Assembly (NCBI GenBank): GCA_046756405.1
Contig: JBHHWH010000061.1
Coordinates: forward strand, 1 to 15,310
Direction: 5' to 3'
From: JBHHWH01 sp046756405
GTDB taxonomy: Bacteria; Actinomycetota; Acidimicrobiia; Spongiisociales; ZC4RG35
DNA: 15,310 bases
Shown here: piece after piece, positions 12,944 through 15,310 of the stretch
Layout: each line of letters starts with the position of its first letter
Position numbering within the stretch: the first letter of the stretch is position 1
Position numbers and translations under genes: made by a program
The notes under the pieces: generated by a model
What the model was told of the DNA's origin: nothing
Seen by the model: the letters and a program-made list of their open reading frames with translations, nothing else
The model's database searches: none

Positions 12944-13267
12944 CCTAGGAGAGCCGGTCGGGCCGCGGTATTGCGTCTCGGGCTGGCAGCTCTGGATCTG
13001 ATCTTGATTCCGGTCTTGCTGCTGTGGTCAGCCCTTGACCACCTTCAACGCTTGCTCGTCTCTTGGGTCGAAGGAGGGAGTCGCACCGGTCTGACAGTCC
13101 CCCGCATCGTTGCGTCCCCGCTACGCGGCATCGACGCCGTTGCCGACGGGCTAGGAAGCCTGGGACGGGTTGGTGCAAAAGCCCTGGGTCGCCCGGAACA
13201 GACGCTCGAGTGGTCGACTTCGGTTATTGAGGGTCGGCACCGCTCACTACTGGCTCGGCTTCCTTAG
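12890..13267 (+). CDS. Small membrane-associated protein of unknown function
   Basis: The frame gives 125 residues from the GTG at 12890, which has TGAGGG 7 nt upstream overlapping the end of the previous gene. Later in-frame starts (GTG at 12923, TTG at 12971) are possible, because the first 16 codons lie within the inverted repeat and encode a Pro/Gly-rich stretch. One strong hydrophobic helix (AALDLILIPVLLLWSALDHL, about 33-52) is followed by an amphipathic region (LQRLLVSWVEGG; IVASPLRGIDAVADGLGSLGRV). The helix plus amphipathic layout resembles the preceding protein. Its 3' end overlaps the convergent DUF5698-like gene by 44 bp. Function not recognised. Confidence 0.6.
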   Translation: MKVPPAPGFPTVGGAFTSPRRAGRAAVLRLGLAALDLILIPVLLLWSALDHLQRLLVSWVEGGSRTGLTVPRIVASPLRGIDAVADGLGSLGRVGAKALGRPEQTLEWSTSVIEGRHRSLLARLP

Positions 13268-13565
13268 TCGAGTTCTCAGGGGGTGGGCAGCAGTCGTGGT
13301 GGTGGGGGGCAAGCGGGCCGCTGTCCCGGCGGGACACGACCATGGCGATGACGGTGCCGGCGAAGGCCCCCAGCGCATAGGCGCCTACGCCCCTGAGGGT
13401 GTCGTGGCCTTCGAGTATCGCAACCAGCACGTAGAGATAGAGAAAGCCCTGGAACCCCTCGAAGCACGCCGACGCCAGTATGTGGCCCTTCGCCACCATG
13501 CGAATCTTCCAGGTGTTCACCGCATAGGTGAGCGCCGCCACCACAGCGACGAGGATCAGTGTCAC
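13224..13565 (-). CDS. DUF5698/UPF0316-like small membrane protein with His-Cys tail
   Basis: The 113-residue protein has three hydrophobic helices (about 2-16, 31-51, 58-77). The segment TWKIRMVAKGHILASACFEG, then a Tyr-rich helix and GAYALGAFAGTVIAMV, matches the pattern of the UPF0316/DUF5698 membrane domain (TLR-x-RG, AYALGFAAG), without the C-terminal DUF2179 domain of longer members. The tail contains HHHDCC (88-93), a possible metal site. The start is a GTG overlapping the TGA of the patatin gene (GTGA), so the two are translationally coupled; a longer frame upstream lies entirely inside the patatin gene in another frame. The 3' end overlaps the convergent gene at 12890-13267 by 44 bp. 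Confidence 0.75.
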   Translation of the reverse strand: MTLILVAVVAALTYAVNTWKIRMVAKGHILASACFEGFQGFLYLYVLVAILEGHDTLRGVGAYALGAFAGTVIAMVVSRRDSGPLAPHHHDCCPPPENSTKEAEPVVSGADPQ

Positions 13566-14467
13566 GACGCCGGCTCCCCCACGCCTACACGGGTAGCGAG
13601 GATGCGGCGGGCCTCCTCGTAGCCCGACCGCAGCATCTCTTCGGTGCGGGTGAAATCGGTGAAGGGCACGTCCTCGTGACAGGACAGGCCGATCGGAAAC
13701 ACCTTTGCGTCGTTGTCGGAGGCCTCGAACCGGGCAATGACGCACTGGCGGGCGAGGAGTGCCACCGAGTGTTGAACGACAGCCAGTGCGGTGTCGTGTA
13801 CGCAGGGACAGCGGCATGCATAGCCAGGATCGATCACGACCATTCCGGCGAGGCCCCGTTGGCGAGCGAGTTGGAGAGGGACCGGCTCGGCCACGGCCCC
13901 ATCGATGAGGTGCTCCCCATCGACCGTCACCGGCGGGAGGAATCCGGGCAGGGCCGACGACGCCAGCACGGCATCAACGATGTTCCCCTCGGCCAGTATC
14001 CGGCCGGTTCCCGTCTCCAGGTGGGTTGCCGTCACCAGGAAGGGGACGGCGGTATCGGCAAAGTCCCGGGAAGGAAGGGAAGACTCGAGCAGGCGCTTCA
14101 GTCCCCGATTGGATAGCGCCGCCGACCGGCGGGTGGCCAGGGCGAGGAGGGTCCGGGCGACGAGGTGCTTCGTGCCGAACAGGCTCTTCCCGTCGAGTCT
14201 CCGCCAGATCTGCTCCAGCTCGAGCGTCCCCTGGTAGTCGGGGTAGAAGGCTAGGTAGGCGCCGTTGATGGCCCCCACCGAGATGCCGACGATCAATCCC
14301 GGGCTGAAGCCGGTCTCGAAGAGAGCACGGAGCGCTCCGGCCTGGATGGCACCCCGGTTGCCCCCGCCCATGAGGACCAGCCCCCACCTGCCGCCACTCC
14401 ACCCCTGAGAACTCCGGGCCCGAAGGGCGGTGAGCCGGCTGTTCGTGGAGATAGTCGAATGGCTCAT
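13562..14467 (-). CDS. Patatin-like phospholipase (RssA/YchK type)
   Basis: The 301-residue predicted serine lipid hydrolase has the three patatin signatures: oxyanion loop GGGNRGA (34-40), nucleophile elbow GISVG (Ser63, followed by AINGAY), and the catalytic Asp in DGAVAEPVP (Asp189). The block VLASSALPGFLPPVTVDGEHLIDGA is given here only in part: SALPGFLPPV precedes the DGA motif, as in bacterial RssA/YchK-like patatins. The C-terminal part has a Cys cluster (YACRCPCVHD, 217-225) that is not typical. There is no signal peptide, so it is probably cytoplasmic or peripheral. I prefer the ATG at 14465-14467; the frame is open further upstream but without a ribosome site or patatin-like sequence. 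It overlaps the DUF5698-like gene by 4 nt. Confidence 0.93.
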   Translation of the reverse strand: MSHSTISTNSRLTALRARSSQGWSGGRWGLVLMGGGNRGAIQAGALRALFETGFSPGLIVGISVGAINGAYLAFYPDYQGTLELEQIWRRLDGKSLFGTKHLVARTLLALATRRSAALSNRGLKRLLESSLPSRDFADTAVPFLVTATHLETGTGRILAEGNIVDAVLASSALPGFLPPVTVDGEHLIDGAVAEPVPLQLARQRGLAGMVVIDPGYACRCPCVHDTALAVVQHSVALLARQCVIARFEASDNDAKVFPIGLSCHEDVPFTDFTRTEEMLRSGYEEARRILATRVGVGEPAS

Positions 14468-14562
14468 GTCAACTGGTAGGTCGTTGTGAACCCCGTCGGA
14501 GTGTCGCTGGAGGGCTCTCACCGTGGCGACACCTTTGGTGAGGCGATACGACCAACTTTTTG

Positions 14563-14826
14563 ATGGCCATAGACGCAAGCGAAGCCCGGACTTCCGAACC
14601 TGAGAAGGCCCCCACCGTTCCAGGGTGGCGAGAACAGCGCGACGCACTGGAAGCGGAGCTACGGCGTGGAGCGATCATCGTCGCCATGACCGATGCGTCG
14701 ATGGAAGCCGACGGATATGCCTGTACCGTCACCGTCTGCACCCCCGATGGACACGTGATCCATTTCGCTTCCCAAGCGGACCTACTCGACGGTATCTGTG
14801 ACTGCTCAACCTCGGAGCTTCGCTAG
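14563..14826 (+). CDS. Hypothetical 87-residue protein
   Basis: The small, charged, probably cytoplasmic protein has an Ala/Glu/Arg-rich helical first half (WREQRDALEAELRRG) and a beta-rich second half with Cys (YACTVTVCTPDGHVIHFASQ and ICDCSTSELR). Codon use fits coding DNA of the neighbourhood, and the frame is intact from the ATG, but no good Shine-Dalgarno sequence is visible; GGTGAGG lies about 20 nt upstream. A TTG immediately before the ATG is an alternative start. It is divergent from the patatin gene (95-nt gap) and precedes the SPW-repeat gene by 67 nt. I recognise no family. Confidence 0.55.
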   Translation: MAIDASEARTSEPEKAPTVPGWREQRDALEAELRRGAIIVAMTDASMEADGYACTVTVCTPDGHVIHFASQADLLDGICDCSTSELR

Positions 14827-14893
14827 GACGGCGACACCTTCGGCGGCATGCTGCGACCCACCGGTTGACGTGCTCAACACAAGGAGGTCGCAC

Positions 14894-15232
14894 ATGCAGG
14901 TAGCGCACACACGGGCTCAGAGTCGCAGCTCGGCTGGCTGGGTCGAATCGCTCGCCGGAGCTCTCTTGTTCATAGCCCCCTGGGTCCTCGGCTACTCCGC
15001 CGAGACCGCCGCCTTCGTCACCGCCCTGGTGGCGGGCGGTGTGGCGGTGATCGCGGGACTTCTCTCCACAGGCGTACACCGCGGGTGGTCGTGGGTCTCG
15101 GCTGCCGCCGGTGCCTATGCGGTCATTGCTGCTATCGCCATCGGTGGTTCCGGGGCCGCCATATCCAGCGGGATCGTCCTCGGAGCGATCATCGGGATCG
15201 CCGGGATCGCCAACTCCCAGAGCAAGCGGTAA
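14894..15232 (+). CDS. SPW-repeat family membrane protein
   Basis: The 112-residue membrane protein contains WVESLAGALLFIAPWVLGYS (16-35), the hallmark of SPW-repeat proteins (here APW in place of SPW). Two further hydrophobic helices follow (about 39-58 and 69-84), and a fourth Gly/Ile-rich one (about 90-106). The second copy of the motif is degenerate (HRGWSWVSAAAGAYAVIAAI). The start is set by AAGGAGG 7 nt before the ATG. The function of the family is unknown; members are small integral membrane proteins common in actinobacteria and proteobacteria. A strong hairpin follows the gene. Confidence 0.85.
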   Translation: MQVAHTRAQSRSSAGWVESLAGALLFIAPWVLGYSAETAAFVTALVAGGVAVIAGLLSTGVHRGWSWVSAAAGAYAVIAAIAIGGSGAAISSGIVLGAIIGIAGIANSQSKR

Positions 15233-15266
15233 GACCTGGGTCGGTCGATTCGCCAGACCCGCACCA

Positions 15267-15295
15267 TCGGGGCTCCTCCTCTTGAGGGGCCCCGA
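15267..15295. terminator. GC-rich hairpin after the SPW gene
   Basis: A 12-bp stem, TCGGGGCTCCTC with GAGGGGCCCCGA (one T-G pair), has the loop CTCTT and begins 35 nt after the SPW stop codon. No T run follows (AATCG), so it is an actinobacterial-type hairpin terminator at best. The last 15 bases of the window hold nothing I can identify. Confidence 0.55.
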
Positions 15296-15310
15296 AATCG
15301 CGCCGGGAGC

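Noticed and set aside
13566..13817. N-terminal extension of the DUF5698-like protein
   Set aside because: This stretch is the patatin coding region in another frame and reads as Arg/Pro-rich sequence; the GTG overlapping the patatin stop is a natural coupled start.
1..15310. CRISPR array, tRNA, rRNA, transposase or integrase
   Set aside because: Scanned by eye: no regularly spaced direct repeats, no recognisable tRNA or rRNA sequence, and no recombinase motifs in any convincing frame.

Overview
The window is GC-rich DNA with long, densely packed reading frames. The families present (ECF sigma factor, CmtR-type ArsR repressors, SPW-repeat protein, lipoproteins with low-complexity Thr/Pro/Ala linkers) suggest an actinobacterium, possibly of an uncultivated or deep-branching group. 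This is inferred from gene style; no rRNA or other marker gene is present. TGA acts as an ordinary stop in most genes and Trp is TGG, so the genetic code is standard.

Left part (1-6130): the tail of a heavy-metal P-type ATPase, then a mercury-detoxification locus built around a short divergent promoter region (3174-3232). Rightward it encodes an ECF sigma factor, a CmtR-like ArsR metal sensor, mercuric reductase MerA with an N-terminal HMA domain, and probably a 20-residue Cys peptide, closed by a terminator-like hairpin. Leftward it encodes a small MerT-like membrane protein with a Cys-Cys pair, a membrane-anchored TlpA-type thioredoxin, a CcdA/DsbD-type electron carrier, and a rhodanese-CBS protein. 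The rhodanese has an in-frame UGA exactly where a Cys is expected in the active-site region, with a well-formed bacterial SECIS-like hairpin just downstream. I read it as a probable selenoprotein. Together the genes suggest Hg(II) uptake, thiol relay across the membrane and reduction to Hg(0), with a selenocysteine/Cys-rich accessory protein in the cytoplasm.

Middle part (6246-8641): three tightly overlapping genes for a helical-repeat protein, a two-helix membrane protein and a polytopic membrane protein that ends in the same type of helical repeat. They are followed by a frameshifted, internally deleted TauE/SafE-like permease remnant. Facing this is a leftward cluster (12367-8647): a membrane protein carrying the helical-repeat domain a third time, a zinc-ribbon protein, two paralogous lipoproteins each with a CxC motif, a lipoprotein cytochrome c resembling the C-terminal domain of cytochrome oxidase subunit II, and a second CmtR-like ArsR. 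The shared domain and the paired regulators suggest that the two clusters form one metal- or redox-responsive envelope system, not described as far as I know.

Right part (12520-15310): two small amphipathic/membrane proteins, one with an internal duplication, separated by an 18-bp inverted repeat that covers the second gene's likely start. These are followed by a DUF5698-like membrane protein coupled to a patatin-like phospholipase on the minus strand, an unrecognised 87-residue protein, and an SPW-repeat membrane protein followed by a strong hairpin.

I saw no tRNA, rRNA, CRISPR array, transposase, integrase or replication origin.
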